Assembly (NCBI GenBank): GCA_013368375.1
Contig: JAACJP010000044.1
Span: 248,001-312,000, forward strand
Source of the DNA: Tricholomella constricta
Lineage: Eukaryota > Basidiomycota > Agaricomycetes > Agaricales > Lyophyllaceae
Reading direction: 5' to 3'
DNA: 64,000 bases
Notes under the pieces: model-generated
The model's input: the letters and a program-made list of their open reading frames with translations, nothing else
What the model was told of the DNA's origin: nothing
The model's database searches: none
Program-made: the position numbers and the translations under genes
Shown here: in pieces, positions 12,227 to 23,603 of the stretch
Layout: every line of letters begins with the position of its first letter
Position numbering within the stretch: position 1 is the first letter of the stretch

Positions 12227-13771
12227 TTACAGACGATCTGTGAGGCCCAGAGTTAGCACCAAACCGAGCGTATGTGTGGGACGGTGCTCACTGATGTTGC
12301 CGAGATCGGCACAGGCCTCCTTGACACGGGTAACGAGCGTCTTCTCACCCTCGCGGACCCAGACACGGGGATCGTAGTACTACAAAGTTGCCGAAGGCTA
12401 TCAGAACGCGAACTCCCACTAAGGGGTAAGAGCAGAAAACGCACTTTCTTGTTGGGCTTGTCTGCACCTTCGGGGTTGCCGACCTGGGTCTGGATGTAGC
12501 CCTTCTTGCCCTCCATGAAGTCGCGGATGCCGAGCATGTACGCGAACTGGGTGTCGGTATCAACGTTCATTTTGACGACACCGTTCGCGACGGCAGTGTT
12601 GATCTCTTCCTTGGAAGATCCCGAGCCGCCGTGGAAGACAAGGTATCTATATAGGCAAAGGAAAGCGAAAGGCGAAGTTTGTGTCAGTGGCATAAAGGCG
12701 TTGGATCACACAGGGCAGGTTGTGAACGTACAGAGGCTTCTCGACCTTGCCGCCGAGCTTCTCGCTGGCATGTTTCTGGTGCTTCTCCAGGAGCTCGGGG
12801 TGCAATTTGACGTTTCCGGGCTTGTAGACACCGTGAACGTTTCCGAAGGCGGCGGCAATGCTGAAGTTAGGGGAGATCTTGCTCAGCGCATCGTGAATCT
12901 CGTATACGTCCTCGGGCTGGGTATAGAGGCTCGCATTGTCGACGCTGGTGTTGTCAACGCCGTCCTCCTCGCCACCAGTGATGCCGATCTCCATTTCAAG
13001 GAAGAGTCCGACGGCTGCCATACGTTTGAAGTACTTCACGCAGGTGGCGATGTTTTCCTCCTTGGACTCTTCGGAGAGGTCAAGCATGTGCGAGGAGAAA
13101 AGGGGCTCCTGGTGCTCCTTAAAGTAGGCCTCGTCGGCCTCGAGCATGCCATCGAACCACGGGAGGAGCTTCTTAGCGCAGTGGTCACTGTGCAGGACAA
13201 CCGGAACGCCGTACGCCTTGGCAACTGTGCGGACATGATGGGCAGCCGCAGTCGCGCCGGCAATAGAGGCTTGCTGCTTGTCGTTGGCCAGTCCCTTTCC
13301 AGCGAAATAGGCGCTTCCACCCTGGGAGACCTGGATGATGATCGGGGATTTGGCATCCCTGGACGCGTCGTTAGCAACATCCAGGTTCAGATCGCCCGCA
13401 GACTTACCTGGCGGCTTCAAGGACAGCGTTGGCCGTCGATGAGGAAGTTACATTCTATAAAAATAAAATAGGCTAGTTGCGCATAAAATCCGCGAAGATG
13501 AATATCACTAACGATGGCCTAAGATAAAATTGAAGATCGGTTGGTCGGAGAAGTTTTTTGGCACTTACTGGGATGGCAAACTGAAACGTTGTCGTCAGAA
13601 ACCTGCGGTAATACACGCAAAAACTTAGACTCACTTTATTCTCCTTGGCATATTCGAACAATTTTCTGGTCTCATCGCCACTGAGCACACCAGCCTGTAA
13701 GATGGTAGGTAAGTGACAGATCAAACAAGATCGCGAAGGAAGCTTACGGGAACAATATCGAGAACGCCCAT
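12227..13771 (-). CDS. FBA1: Fructose-bisphosphate aldolase, class II
   Basis: Zinc-dependent aldolase of glycolysis and gluconeogenesis, cleaving fructose 1,6-bisphosphate into dihydroxyacetone phosphate and glyceraldehyde 3-phosphate in the cytosol. It starts MGVLDIVP at 13771, followed by short exons AGVLSGDETRKLFEYAKENK and FAIPA, then the long core. Metal and substrate residues are visible in VVLHSDHCAKKLLPWFDG, EMEIGITGGEEDGVDN, GNVHGVYKPGNVKL and VFHGGSGSS, followed by GVVKMNVDTDTQFAY. The last exon encodes only the final residues (DLGNINRL), with TAA at 12229-12227. About six introns are present. Length, roughly 360 residues, is normal for fungi. It looks complete. Confidence 0.95.
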
Positions 13772-13840
13772 AGTTTATGTGAGATGGGATGGGATGTGGG
13801 GTGGGGAATGAGGAGATGGTTGCGGCCGAACCAAGATTGC

Positions 13841-13848
13841 TTTTATAT
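13841..13848 (-). promoter_or_regulatory. TATA box of FBA1
   Basis: Read on the minus strand as GATATAAAAG, about 70 bases upstream of the FBA1 ATG. That is a normal position for a strongly expressed fungal glycolytic gene. Inferred from sequence and spacing only. Confidence 0.5.
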
Positions 13849-14850
13849 CTCCAGATCCGATTCAAAATTCCGCGGCGATGACGGAATCTGTCGGTTCCAC
13901 CTAATCACGTGGTGTATTGGCGGACGGCGGTGCTCCTGTCTTTTTGACGCGCCCGCCCCCGGCCATCTACTTCACTTCCACGATTCACATCGCTACGTCT
14001 ATACAGGGTACGTTATTATTTTGCATGTAATTCCTCCGCCGCGTTTAGTACTTCTGCGCGACTTTCAATTGTCGACACTGAACGGACCTCAAGACTAAAC
14101 TCGATGAATGTTTAGATCCGTCCGAGCGAAGCTCTAAATATTATTACCTTCACGGAACACGCTTCTCTAGGCGGCAGTGACGCTACAAAAATTGTATCTC
14201 AACGTCGAATGTTATCAAGAGTCGACACCGTTCGACAGAAACAGCAAACTCCAACGTCCCCAACGGTAATTTTGAAGACGCTGAGAGCTAGAGCCTTGAG
14301 CTGCCTGACGGGAGACGCAGGAAGGAGCCCCCTGCCAAGGCACACTCTGTCTTTGAAGGACGGGATTGCGGTTTATGAGCGGACCGCCCAGACCAAAAGG
14401 CGTACTTGTACATACGTCATTTAATTCGTTGTGTCCCACGATCGATTCCGTCAAATTTTCTCTGTGCCCGGCTTCCACCTTGGCACTCCAATGGTATAGA
14501 ACAACCAAAGAACAACAGAAAGCCCATAGGATTCCCACAATGCCTGAAGAAATTGGAGTGATGCTAGCATATTGACATTTAGGACGTTTTGTAATTTCAG
14601 TTTCGAAACCGCCGGTTAGTAAATAGCAAATTAGTATCGCACGTGGTTAAAATGAGATAAGAATGGATCGAAATAACCATTCAGGATGAATTGAGAACAT
14701 GTGGCGCAACCTCGTAGTCAACACACTGGAATTGTCGTTTACATATGGTACACAAAATATACAGTTCAGTCTATCACTGACGAAAGGCGACGAGTACGGA
14801 AAGGGAAGGATCCGGCCACCAATATCATCCCAACTTGCAACTATAGCCCT
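13849..14850. other. Intergenic, no gene seen
   Basis: This holds the upstream promoter of FBA1 and the 3' flank of the gene ending at 14851. Frames of up to about 107 codons occur on both strands near 14209-14575, but they overlap one another and lack domains or splice support. Confidence 0.4.
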
Positions 14851-16307
14851 CTACTGCTTCTTCTTCGCCGCGATATGGACGTCATAGTGATAGAAACGAT
14901 TGTCATCTCCTTCCAACGCAGGGGTCACGGCGATAACCGGGGTCTCTGGCATAGATCCACTGGCGGCGACGGTGATGGATACGTCTTTCGAGCCGGACGA
15001 GGCCCATCCGCCATTGTAGAAATTCGTGAGCGAAGACGCACTATTGCCATCTCCCAACCCGATTTCATTTTTGGGTGCACCCCAATGAACAAGATACTTA
15101 AGGTAAATGACTGGCGGTGCGTCAATCTCGATGGGGCATGATGAACGAGAACTTGTAACGCACCACGGCTCGAGTCTGATTTAGAGACCACCTTGAAGGC
15201 GGCGCCGAGGCCCTCCGCTGTCTGATGGTCTGAAAGAATGGTCAACAGGGTAAGTAAGTTGCACCAGGATGGTTACAATGCACATACCATTCTGGAGTGT
15301 GTACGTAGCATAGGACGCGACAGAGTCGTCCGAAATGACGAAACCATCCGGCACCTTGATGACGTCTTACATGGGTAACATGCATCAGGAACAGAGAATT
15401 GCAAACATAAAGAACGACGTACTCGAGACAGCCTCCAGATTGCCATTCTTGAAGGGGTCCGTCTTGCCATCACTGTTAACCATGACGGCATTATCACTAT
15501 GCCAGTCGACGACATCCCACTCCTCCTGGGTGCTCCAATTGAACACATTGATCTCTAGCCCGAAATCCTGGCGGAGGTAATTGATAAGGTAGAGGAGGAC
15601 AATCCCCACCACAATCCCTCCCACCATACCTCCAACGAACCCGGCGGCACTGACCGCCCATTCCGGGAACATCATTCCAGCCTCTTCAAGACCCGCTGCC
15701 GCTGCCTCCTCGGCGGCCTGGAGGGCAGCTTTATAGATAGCCCCTCCGAGACGTTTGGAGATGAATCGTCCAATAAGGCGCGCGACGACGCCGTTCACGA
15801 TGAGATCAGTGATGGCAGTAGGAAGATTGCTGAGGGTGTTTGTAGAGAGGCCCATCCATTTCGCGTTCTTGGAGAACGAACCAACACAGACTGTGGCCTT
15901 GATCTTTGCGTCAACGTGCTCGATTTTGGTAGTGAACGTCCACAGCCAACCGTTGTCACTGGGGCAAAGCTTGTACTTCTGTCCATCGGATTTGTTGGTC
16001 ACCGTAAGGAACGCGTCTTCGCCGACCTTTTTGAACGCGTCCATGTTGGCTTTGAGATCGCTGATGTGGCCATTCTTCGCGTTTTGGATCTTGGCGCCGT
16101 CCTTGTCCAGGACGGCTTGTTGGATCGCGGGTGGAACGTACCAGACGTGGCCTTCATTGACGGGATCTGATTTGATAGTGTTCGCCCCCAGCGGGACTGT
16201 AAAAATTATCGTCAACAACTATGGTGACAAGATATCCGGCGGCTCTTACCCAAGTCAACGTTGTGCTTAGCAATGTGCTCGGCGACGACATCCGGGATGA
16301 CGAACAT
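14851..16307 (-). CDS. Membrane-hairpin/beta-rich protein, paralogue 1
   Basis: I do not recognise a named family. The protein starts MFVIPDVVAEHIAKHNVD and, after one short intron, gives a soluble region rich in Lys and Asp with LTVTNKSDGQKYKL. A long small-residue-rich helical part follows: RLGGAIYKAALQAAEEAAAA, then GFVGGMVGGIVVGIVLLYLI, whose repeated Gly pairs suggest a tightly packed membrane helix or hairpin. After it come INVFNWSTQEEWDVVDW and a beta-rich C-terminal part split by introns, ending YHYDVHIAAKKKQ (TAG at 14853-14851). The divergent paralogue at 17719 matches it end to end. A TATA-like CTATAAG lies about 75 bases upstream. Helix-plus-beta-sandwich architecture could suit a membrane-inserting protein, but that is inference only. 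Confidence 0.75.
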
Positions 16308-16378
16308 GTCTGAATGATAAACTTAAGAAGCGGTGTAGATGGTTTGGGTTGGTTGAAGTCAGCAGTGGTCACTACCGC

Positions 16379-16387
16379 TTCTTATAG
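16379..16387 (-). promoter_or_regulatory. TATA-like box of paralogue 1
   Basis: CTATAAGAA on the minus strand, about 75 bases upstream of the ATG at 16307. The plus-strand paralogue has a TATA box at the same distance, which strengthens the call. Confidence 0.4.
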
Positions 16388-17642
16388 TCGACGAGAACAC
16401 TGGATCGCCAAGTATAATCAAACAGACTGGATGATGAAGAAGTTGAGAACGGTCATTTGACACGACACAGACAGGAGATATGCAGGCCCAAAGGTTGACG
16501 GAATCGATAAAGAAACATGTCCTCCACCTGGTGGAGCTGCGAGGGCTTCTACATCCACAAAGATCACGGCATTTCCAAGCTCCGTTGCATTATCAGCACA
16601 CATGCATGTCAGTTTCTCGGCTATCGATGAGGCTGCAAGGATACTTTAGGAATGGTTGACCGAGGAGATGCGGTCCAGCCGAATTACATTCAGAGCTGGG
16701 AAAACAAGATAGGATCCAAGATGGATCGAGCGATGAGCTCCACCAAGCACGTCCAGTAGCCTCGATCGTTGGGTTGCCCATGAAGACAGACCTTCATTGA
16801 GTCGCGCATTTTCTGGATATGCATAGAAACTTTACTTGCGGTGACTAGAACACCTCCACGAAGCTACAGGTTAGCGCTGTCATTCACTCTGTCACAGCTC
16901 CATGGAGCAGGGATGAGAGGGCGCGCGCCAGTAGGGTCCGGAGCTGCAGTTCTCCGTTCACCCTGCGGTTCATATCAGCGGTAATTCAAGAAGATGAGGA
17001 TCGATTTGGACCCCAGAAAGCCCGGCATAGTTCGGATCCGTCATCGGAAATAAAAGAAGCAGGCCTGTGATGATGAGAAATGAGAAATCCTGTATTCTTG
17101 AGGGTTTGAACGTTTATGAACGCAGGTGAAAGAGCCACAACTCTGTGTCAGTGGAGCAAGGATCGAGTTGGGATCAGTAATGATACTGTCGTGGGAACAT
17201 TCGTTTTTCGGCTCAAATTCGACCGTTCAACTTGAACTTCCAGTTAGTACACCATCTAGAGTGCAATATTGTAGAAGGTCGTCAGCTTTCTTGAAAGAAG
17301 TCCGCCCTGTCAACACGCTGCCCAATTGTATTTGGGGGGGGGGGGGGGGGGGGGGGGGGGCAATATGTATTCGGGGAGCAAGTCTTCATTGAATTCATTC
17401 ATTGTCATCATCATCTGATCGCTTTCGAGTACTAATCGCACTCCACGATGGCCATCGTGGCCCCTGGAAGCGGTATACATGTCCGACGAGATTATTTTTG
17501 GATGGGCGTCGAAACCTTCTCAGTCCCCTGTCAAGATGACGCCACCTACGCAACCTTCTGTTGACTTTGATCTTGGTCTACTTCTTCTGGTGCCACTTAG
17601 AATCTTGACCAGACTTCATACCTGACAGAGTGTCCCCGAGGA
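16388..17642. other. Divergent intergenic region between the paralogues
   Basis: About 1.25 kb separating two divergently transcribed copies of one family. It contains a 27-base poly-G run and no convincing coding frame; the longest frames are 60-90 codons and lack domains. The promoters of both copies lie at its two ends. Confidence 0.5.
17334..17360. repeat. Homopolymer run of 27 G
   Basis: An uninterrupted run of 27 G on the plus strand inside the region between the divergent paralogues. The exact length should be treated with caution, since such runs are error-prone in sequencing. G-quadruplex formation is possible. Confidence 0.9.
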
Positions 17643-17649
17643 ATATAAA
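17643..17649 (+). promoter_or_regulatory. TATA box of paralogue 2
   Basis: GAATATAAAGGG on the plus strand, about 75 bases upstream of the ATG at 17719, matching the spacing of the partner gene's element. Confidence 0.5.
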
Positions 17650-17718
17650 GGGCGAAATCATGAACCAAAATGCCAGAACTGCAAACACACCCTCTCTCGA
17701 GTCGCATCCTCAGTAGCT

Positions 17719-19153
17719 ATGTTTCTTCTTCCCGACATCGTCAAGAATGCTCTGTCTAGTTCTGGTCAGCGTCGATTCCGAAAAACATAACCCTTCAGAC
17801 TATTCAGACGTATTTTTTCCAGCCGAACCCACAGAAACCCCAGCTGACGGCCATTACTGGTATTTCCCTGCCGACATCAAGCAGGCTATCTTGGATCAGA
17901 ATACCTCCAAAGTCCGAAAAGCGAAGCAGAAACATGCCGATGACCTCAAGCCCAACCTCGACCTCATGGGCAAAAAAGGATCAGACGCCTATGTCACCGT
18001 AACGAACGAGTCCAACAAGCAGCAGTACCAGCTATGCGAAACCGACACGGGAATTATGTGGACGTACACCATTGACATTCAGCATATCGACGCCAAGGTC
18101 AAAGCTACCGTCGCCGTCGGGTCATTCTCGAAGACTGCGAAAATCCTGGGTATATCCACCACCACTCTCACTAATCTCCCATCCCAAATCGCGGATCTTA
18201 CCATCAGTACCATCGCCGCCAAAGTAGTCGGGACCTTCGTCGCACAGCGGCTCGGCGGGGCTATCTACACTGCTGCCCTCGCTGCAGCCGAAACGGCTGC
18301 TACTGCGGGTCTCGAAGCTGCCGGTGTCATGGTCAGCGAGCTCGTGGTCACCATCGCTTCCTTCGTCACAGGGTTGATCGCCTTCATCATCGTCGGCCTC
18401 GTGGTGTACTTCGTTCTTTCCGCTATCCATAAGTCATTCGGCTTACAAGTGAATGTCTATAACTGGAGTACAACGGAGGAATGGGACATCGTCGAATGGT
18501 ATGGTGACAACGCGGACATGCAGGACACAGAAAAAAAGAGCGAACCATTTAAACCGGCGAATCTTCCTGCGGTCACCAGTATGTCACCTTATCCCGCTTG
18601 ATGATATCTCTCATTGCCAACTGCCGTGGGCCTTTCCTTGCAGACAAGATCACGTTACCCGATAAAACGACCGTGACTTCCGATGACCTTGCTGCATCGT
18701 ACGCAACATACACCGTGGTCAACGGTCAGTACTCATCATAAGCCGTGGCCATATACTTATGGGCATTTTGTCGGCAGACAATAACTGGATGGAAGGTGTT
18801 GGGATCGGCTTGAAGGCGGTCTCCAAGTCAGATGCTTCACGAGGCGCGTTAATTCCCCAGTCTACCCTGGCAAATCACTCATCCCAAGCACCACAGTGAT
18901 ATACATGAAATATGTCATTCATTGGAGAGTCGATAACGAGCTCAACCTTGGATCGGCCGCAAGCGCCGAATCCCTGGAGAAATTCTACAAGGGCCCATGG
19001 GCAAAGGCCGACACGATGTCTATGAAGCTCGAGCTCTCTGCCAGCGGATCCCTTGGTGCGACGCCGATTATTGCGCTCACCCCAGCCCTTAGCGGAGAAA
19101 GTAGCCATATGTATAGCTACGATGTACATATCGACGCCACCGCGAAACAGTGA
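17719..19153 (+). CDS. Membrane-hairpin/beta-rich protein, paralogue 2
   Basis: Divergent paralogue of the gene at 14851-16307, of unknown function, roughly 400 residues. It starts MFLLPDIVKNALSS; a short intron beginning GTCAGC is removed to give SDVFFPAEPTETPADGHYW. Shared blocks follow in order: VTVTNESNKQQYQL, VGSFSKTAKILGISTTTLTN, RLGGAIYTAALAAAETAA, and a hydrophobic stretch VTGLIAFIIVGLVVYFVL. Then come VNVYNWSTTEEWDIVEW and, after two more introns, DASRGAL...YVIHWRVDNELNLG and the end MYSYDVHIDATAKQ. Both copies are open throughout and keep the same exon layout, so both are probably functional. The hydrophobic stretch in this copy has fewer Gly pairs than paralogue 1. The family could be lineage-specific; no function is proposed. 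Confidence 0.75.
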
Positions 19154-19193
19154 ATGCCTCGTTTAGCGTAGAACTTTGGGTTGTTACCAATCA

Positions 19194-19210
19194 GGGGGGG
19201 GGGGGGGGGG
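19194..19210. repeat. Homopolymer run of 17 G
   Basis: An uninterrupted run of 17 G on the plus strand, about 40 bases after the stop codon of paralogue 2. Length is uncertain for the usual homopolymer reasons. Confidence 0.9.
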
Positions 19211-19803
19211 CACGATACTTGTACCGTAAACAGAACAGGACTTGCTATGTATGTAAAGTTTGGTCAGTCTGTGGGTTGTGTCGCCGTCAGCATCACCATC
19301 GCGCGCCACGCGCAAAGCGAAATTTCAGTCACGACGCGTTCCATTTTCCTCTCCCTTACTTGGACACTCGTCTCAATTGCACAAATAAATCGTACTCCGT
19401 GCGCAGTAGGGACAAAATGCCCAAACCAGCGCAAAATGCGACGCCGCGACGAGCTCCAGCATCTCCACCCAAGCAAGAGACAGACAAGTAGATGGATAGC
19501 TTTCGGGCGTGGATTGGCTCTTCGAGAAAGCCGCCCTGCTCATCTCACGAGGAGCAAGAATCTAGCGATCTTCTTGCATCAGGAAATATCGTTCGAGCGC
19601 GCTCGTCGCGCTCACCGCGCGTCTTTTCACGCGTTAAACGCGCCGACTCTTCTTCAAGAGCAACCGATCATCTAACTACACTGAATTTAAACCTTGTGAG
19701 CACCTTTTTTCGCTTCATAGCTGAGCCTCGTGTGCCCTGAAAGATATCCATATCCACCACGGGCGTACCACGCCTGCTCGCACGGACTTCATCATGCAGT
19801 AAA
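19211..19803. other. Region without a secure gene
   Basis: Two adjacent same-frame plus-strand stretches occur here: MPKPAQNATPRRAPASPPKQ... ending in TAG at 19489-19491, and immediately MDSFRAWIGSSRKPP... to 19740. They could be two pieces of one spliced gene or chance frames. No domain is visible. Confidence 0.3.
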
Positions 19804-20219
19804 CACTAAGACGGCGACTCAGATGGCTTCTTTCGCGAGCTCATGGAGGCTGGTGGGGTCCAACACATACCACCAATCCTAAAATAAACGATGTACATGT
19901 CAGTTACATATTTATATTTAGACGTTTTTGAAAAGGCGTTGCCTTGATAGTGTCTAACCAGCCGCAAGTCGCCACTAATTGCACAAAGAGAAGCACTGGC
20001 AGGACTGCGAGACGAGTAGCCCAGGTCGTTCCAAGTTAAGCAGTTGTTCTTGCTCCCACTCGCCCTTTCCTCGGGCCTTTGAGCCTTTTTGTTCGAGGCC
20101 ATGAATCTGACGCGTCTGGTGGTGAAGGAAGTAGCTGTGTCATACGAGGCTTTCATATTCGCGTGTCGTCCGTCACATGACGTCGTACTTGCCTTAGAAA
20201 AAAAAACCAACGCCACCAC
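19804..20219 (-). CDS. Possible small spliced protein, unidentified
   Basis: A minus-strand frame of about 137 codons (start at 20219, stop near 19806) contains MASNKKAQRPEERAS. Splice-like signals inside it (GTTAGA near 19965 and TTTATTTTAG near 19880) would give several alternative products. One contains a hydrophobic LPVLLFVQLVATCGW segment and another ends YVLDPTSLHELAKEAI. I cannot choose between them, and no family is recognised. Confidence 0.25.
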
Positions 20220-20641
20220 TCAAAGTCACTCAACTTCAACTTCAAGCCCTTCTCTCATCTTTTCCGGCATGTCTTTAGTCACGGCAAGTTGGGTATTTAT
20301 TGTCCATCGATGAGTTTTAGCCGCCGCATCGACATGATGGCATCTCCTCGGAAAACATAATGGAATTTTGTGTATCTCGTACTTATACAGGGGCTGCGCA
20401 TTACACGAGTGGTTCAACTCGAACTTGAATTTAAGCTGCGCTTATATACCAAGGTAGGATACACATCAAAGGGCTTTCATTTTTTATTTTATTTTATTAC
20501 TTGCACTAGTAATTAAGCACCTACGTTGTTCATGATACCGATACACGATCGGAAGCCCAGAGAAGCCTAGCCGCCAAAAAAAAACAAAGGAAAAGGGACA
20601 CGAAAACCATAAAAAACCAAACCTCACAAGCAACCGCGCAC

Positions 20642-22280
20642 CTACGCCACCTCCACCTCCACCTCCACCTCCACTTCCCCGCCCAACCGTTCCCCAGCCT
20701 TCTTAAGCTCAAGCACCGCCCTTGCCAACAGCTCAACCCTCACCCTATTCAAGCTAACATCCAGCACAACACTCCCATCATCCAACCTCCCCGCAATATA
20801 CACGCCATTCGTCATGAGCAGCTCCGTCGGCGTGAGCTGGTATCGATACCCACACACTGTGCGCACAGCGCCGAGGGGGCGCCAGTCCGCTTCGAGGATG
20901 CGCGAGGCGGAGACGTTGGAGACCACGAGCGTCTCGTGCGCCTTGGGGTTGGCGGGGAAGGCGGTGAGGGAGGTGAGGGCGCTGTAAGAGGAGAGGACAT
21001 GGGGCATTGAGAGGGCGGTGCGTGCGAGGGCGAGGGTGTGGGTGAGGACGTGCAGGGGCTGCGATTGGAGCTCGGCGACGGTCATGCTGGGGTAGGGAAG
21101 GGGCACGAAGGCGTTGTGTGGGTATTGGAGGATGGCGGGGTCGGGCTCGGACTCGGACTCGATCTCGGATTCGGACTCGTTGGTTCCTGTGAGGAGGCTG
21201 CGGAAGGAGGCGAGGTTGGAGCATTGGATGATGGATTTCGGGGAGGTGCCGCTGGAATAGGCCGTCTGTGTTCGTTCGTTCAGTCGGTGTCACGCGACAC
21301 GGAGAGATAGCGGTACCGGACTGACCTTCAGTATCCAGGCCACCAGGATGTCACCGGTGGTAATCTCGCTCTTACCTCGGTCTTCATGCATCGACAAGTT
21401 GTCGCGAAGATCGGCGCGGACACCGTTGACGAGGAACGAGAGGACATCTTTGGGTAGGAGAAGGATACGGCGATCCGCGCCACTCCACCATCTCTCCCGC
21501 ATGTGCCACGCAATCTGCTTAAGCGCCCCCGTGACGCCCAAGTTGGTGAACCCGTAGTAATTTTCGGGCTCGGGACGCCCTTGATCGTTGTGTGCCTGGA
21601 CTTCAGCGTCAAGTGCGCGTTGGACCGGGTTATCGTTGAAGCCACTTGGGGGGAGAGGTGGGGCGACCCACTCCTCGCCCTTCATTTCGGAGACTAGGGC
21701 ACGAAGGATGGCGCCGGCGCCGACGCCGTCGAAGATCCCGTGTGAGCGGGCAAAGCCGATGCAGGTGTGGGTCTTGCCATCGTTGGAGGGATCAGCCGGG
21801 AGGTGTGTGATGTGCCAACAAGTCAGAGGGTGGCTCGTCGACTCCCAGACGGCGTACTGCCGCGGCGTCGATGGATGGATAAAGAGCGCATGAGGAAGGG
21901 AGGTCGAGATCGGGGGCAGGGGCGACGAAACATAGTGCGAAAGGGGGAACTCGGAGGTGGACGTCGTGAGAGCAAATGTTTTGTAGCCCTCGGGTATTTC
22001 TCCCAGCGGTATCCTGATGCGCCATTCCGTGACCTGCGACGTTTTAGCCCTTCTTGACGTGATCGAGTAAGGATGGAGCACGTACATCATCCTCGTTCTT
22101 GATAGAGTTCAAGCGGCCAGACAGCATCCGCCATTTCTGTGTGACGTTGGCCAAAGCGCGTGCGAGTGCATCCGTGTCGATGGTGCCTTCCACGAGCCAT
22201 CCAGTCAAGAAAGTGGTCCGTTCAAAGAGCCTGTCGAAGAGGGTAAGTGGGGAAGATGCATGGCTGTCGAATGAGTCCAT
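20642..22280 (-). CDS. BAHD-like acyltransferase
   Basis: CoA-dependent acyltransferase of the BAHD or chloramphenicol-acetyltransferase-like superfamily, probably acting on a secondary metabolite or other hydroxyl or amine acceptor. It starts MDSFDSHASSPLTLFDRLFE at 22280, a typical family opening. The catalytic HxxxD lies in ARSHGIFDGVGAG, about 140 residues into the protein. Further family-like parts are TTGDILVAWILK and a C-terminal segment around VVSNVSASRILEADW, LGAVRTVCGYRYQLTP and NGVYIAGRLDDGSVVLDVS. The second conserved motif (DFGWG) of plant members is not evident. The protein ends in a run of Glu-Val pairs, GEVEVEVEVEVA, encoded by a CCACCT microsatellite. Three exons appear to be used. 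Function beyond the superfamily is unknown. Confidence 0.8.
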
Positions 22281-23603
22281 GTGCGGCGATGGGGGTTCAA
22301 GAAAAAGCTGGGATCAGCTGGCTCGTTCAGGTGGGAAGGGTCGTCATATAAATGAAATAGGCTAGTTCGCGTTCCAATACGTACAAAAGCATGATCAGTT
22401 TCTTTAAACTCACGGGCCCTGCTGAGAATGACAAGTGATCCTTACAGAAATTGTCAAGTATGGTCGACTCGAGGACTAGAACGTTGTAGTCTCCTTGTTG
22501 GTTACAACGAAGGACGTAAGTGCCTGGTGTATATCGGGTATTAAGCCGTTTTGCCGTCCGGGCCGGGCAAGAGCCGTTGTCGCTGACGTCAGTGTACGTC
22601 GCGTTCGGCCGTCTGCCGAAATCACTTTCCAGTGGCATCATGCCAGCGAACGGCAATGGCACCGTTGTTTGCTGGGCGAGAAGCGACTGCGACGATGACC
22701 AGGTAGATACACCGAGCCGACCAGGGGGGACCAGTGTAGGTGAGTTTTATTTAAAATTTATACTAGTAGGAACCAATGTGTACAATTCAATGATAAGAAT
22801 CAGCTTCTATCCTAGTACCTCGTGGCGCAGCACTCGGCAGCAGCGCATCGCAGTCGGAACAAAGAAGTTGGACGACGGCGTCGGGGGTGGACTCAGCAGA
22901 ACATCACGACCAGCACCTAACCCGGCCCCGGGCCGCCGGGCCTTGGAATGTCACAGAGCAGCACATAGATCCTCATCGGCACAACCAATTGCACGATACC
23001 TGTATTCATCAGTGTATGCAGGTAATTTCGATCCTTAAGGACCAGGGGTACAGCACAGACACACGCTGCGAGTCGAAGGGCACCGTCGTAGTCACGGTTG
23101 GGAGGATTATAACCGTGGATCAGCCGCAGGCGAGGGCGAGATCGTAAAGCTTGATGTGGTGTGGCGCACAACCACAAAAAACATCAAGAACACGAATCGG
23201 AATGTACAGAGATGCGAGAGAGAAAAGCGATCCCGATCACCCCGAAAGGCCAATGCATAGACAGCCCAACTGCAGCCATCAACGAAAAGGAACTGAAAGC
23301 CAATCCAATCCGGTTTATACAACCCCATGGAGATGGTGGTTCGGATCTGCTTCAAGCTGCGAGTGTAATGTAGGTAATAGTATAGCGTGTGCGGGGTATC
23401 GGGAGGAGCGTTGGGGTATAGAATGTACATGTACATGTGCAGTGTGGTGATACAGAAAAGAAAAAAAGTCGCCAAGCCTCGAGACGGAACAAAACAAAAC
23501 AAAAAGACAAAAACAAGAGAAAAAGTGGGCGTGGCGTACTGTCATCGAAAACGCTCGAGGCGCAAATCAAAATCAAAAACCAAAAACCAAACGAAAAAGA
23601 AAA
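22281..23603. other. Intergenic, no secure gene
   Basis: Upstream of the acyltransferase. A frame of 111 codons on the minus strand (22662-22327) is uninterrupted but has no domain. A perfect TGACGTCA, the consensus for CREB/ATF-type bZIP factors, lies near 22577. The rest is AT- and A-rich sequence flanking the next gene's 3' end. Confidence 0.4.

Noticed and set aside
22574..22584. TGACGTCA as a functional CRE
   Set aside because: A perfect eight-base palindrome is expected by chance in tens of kilobases, and its distance from any secure start is large.
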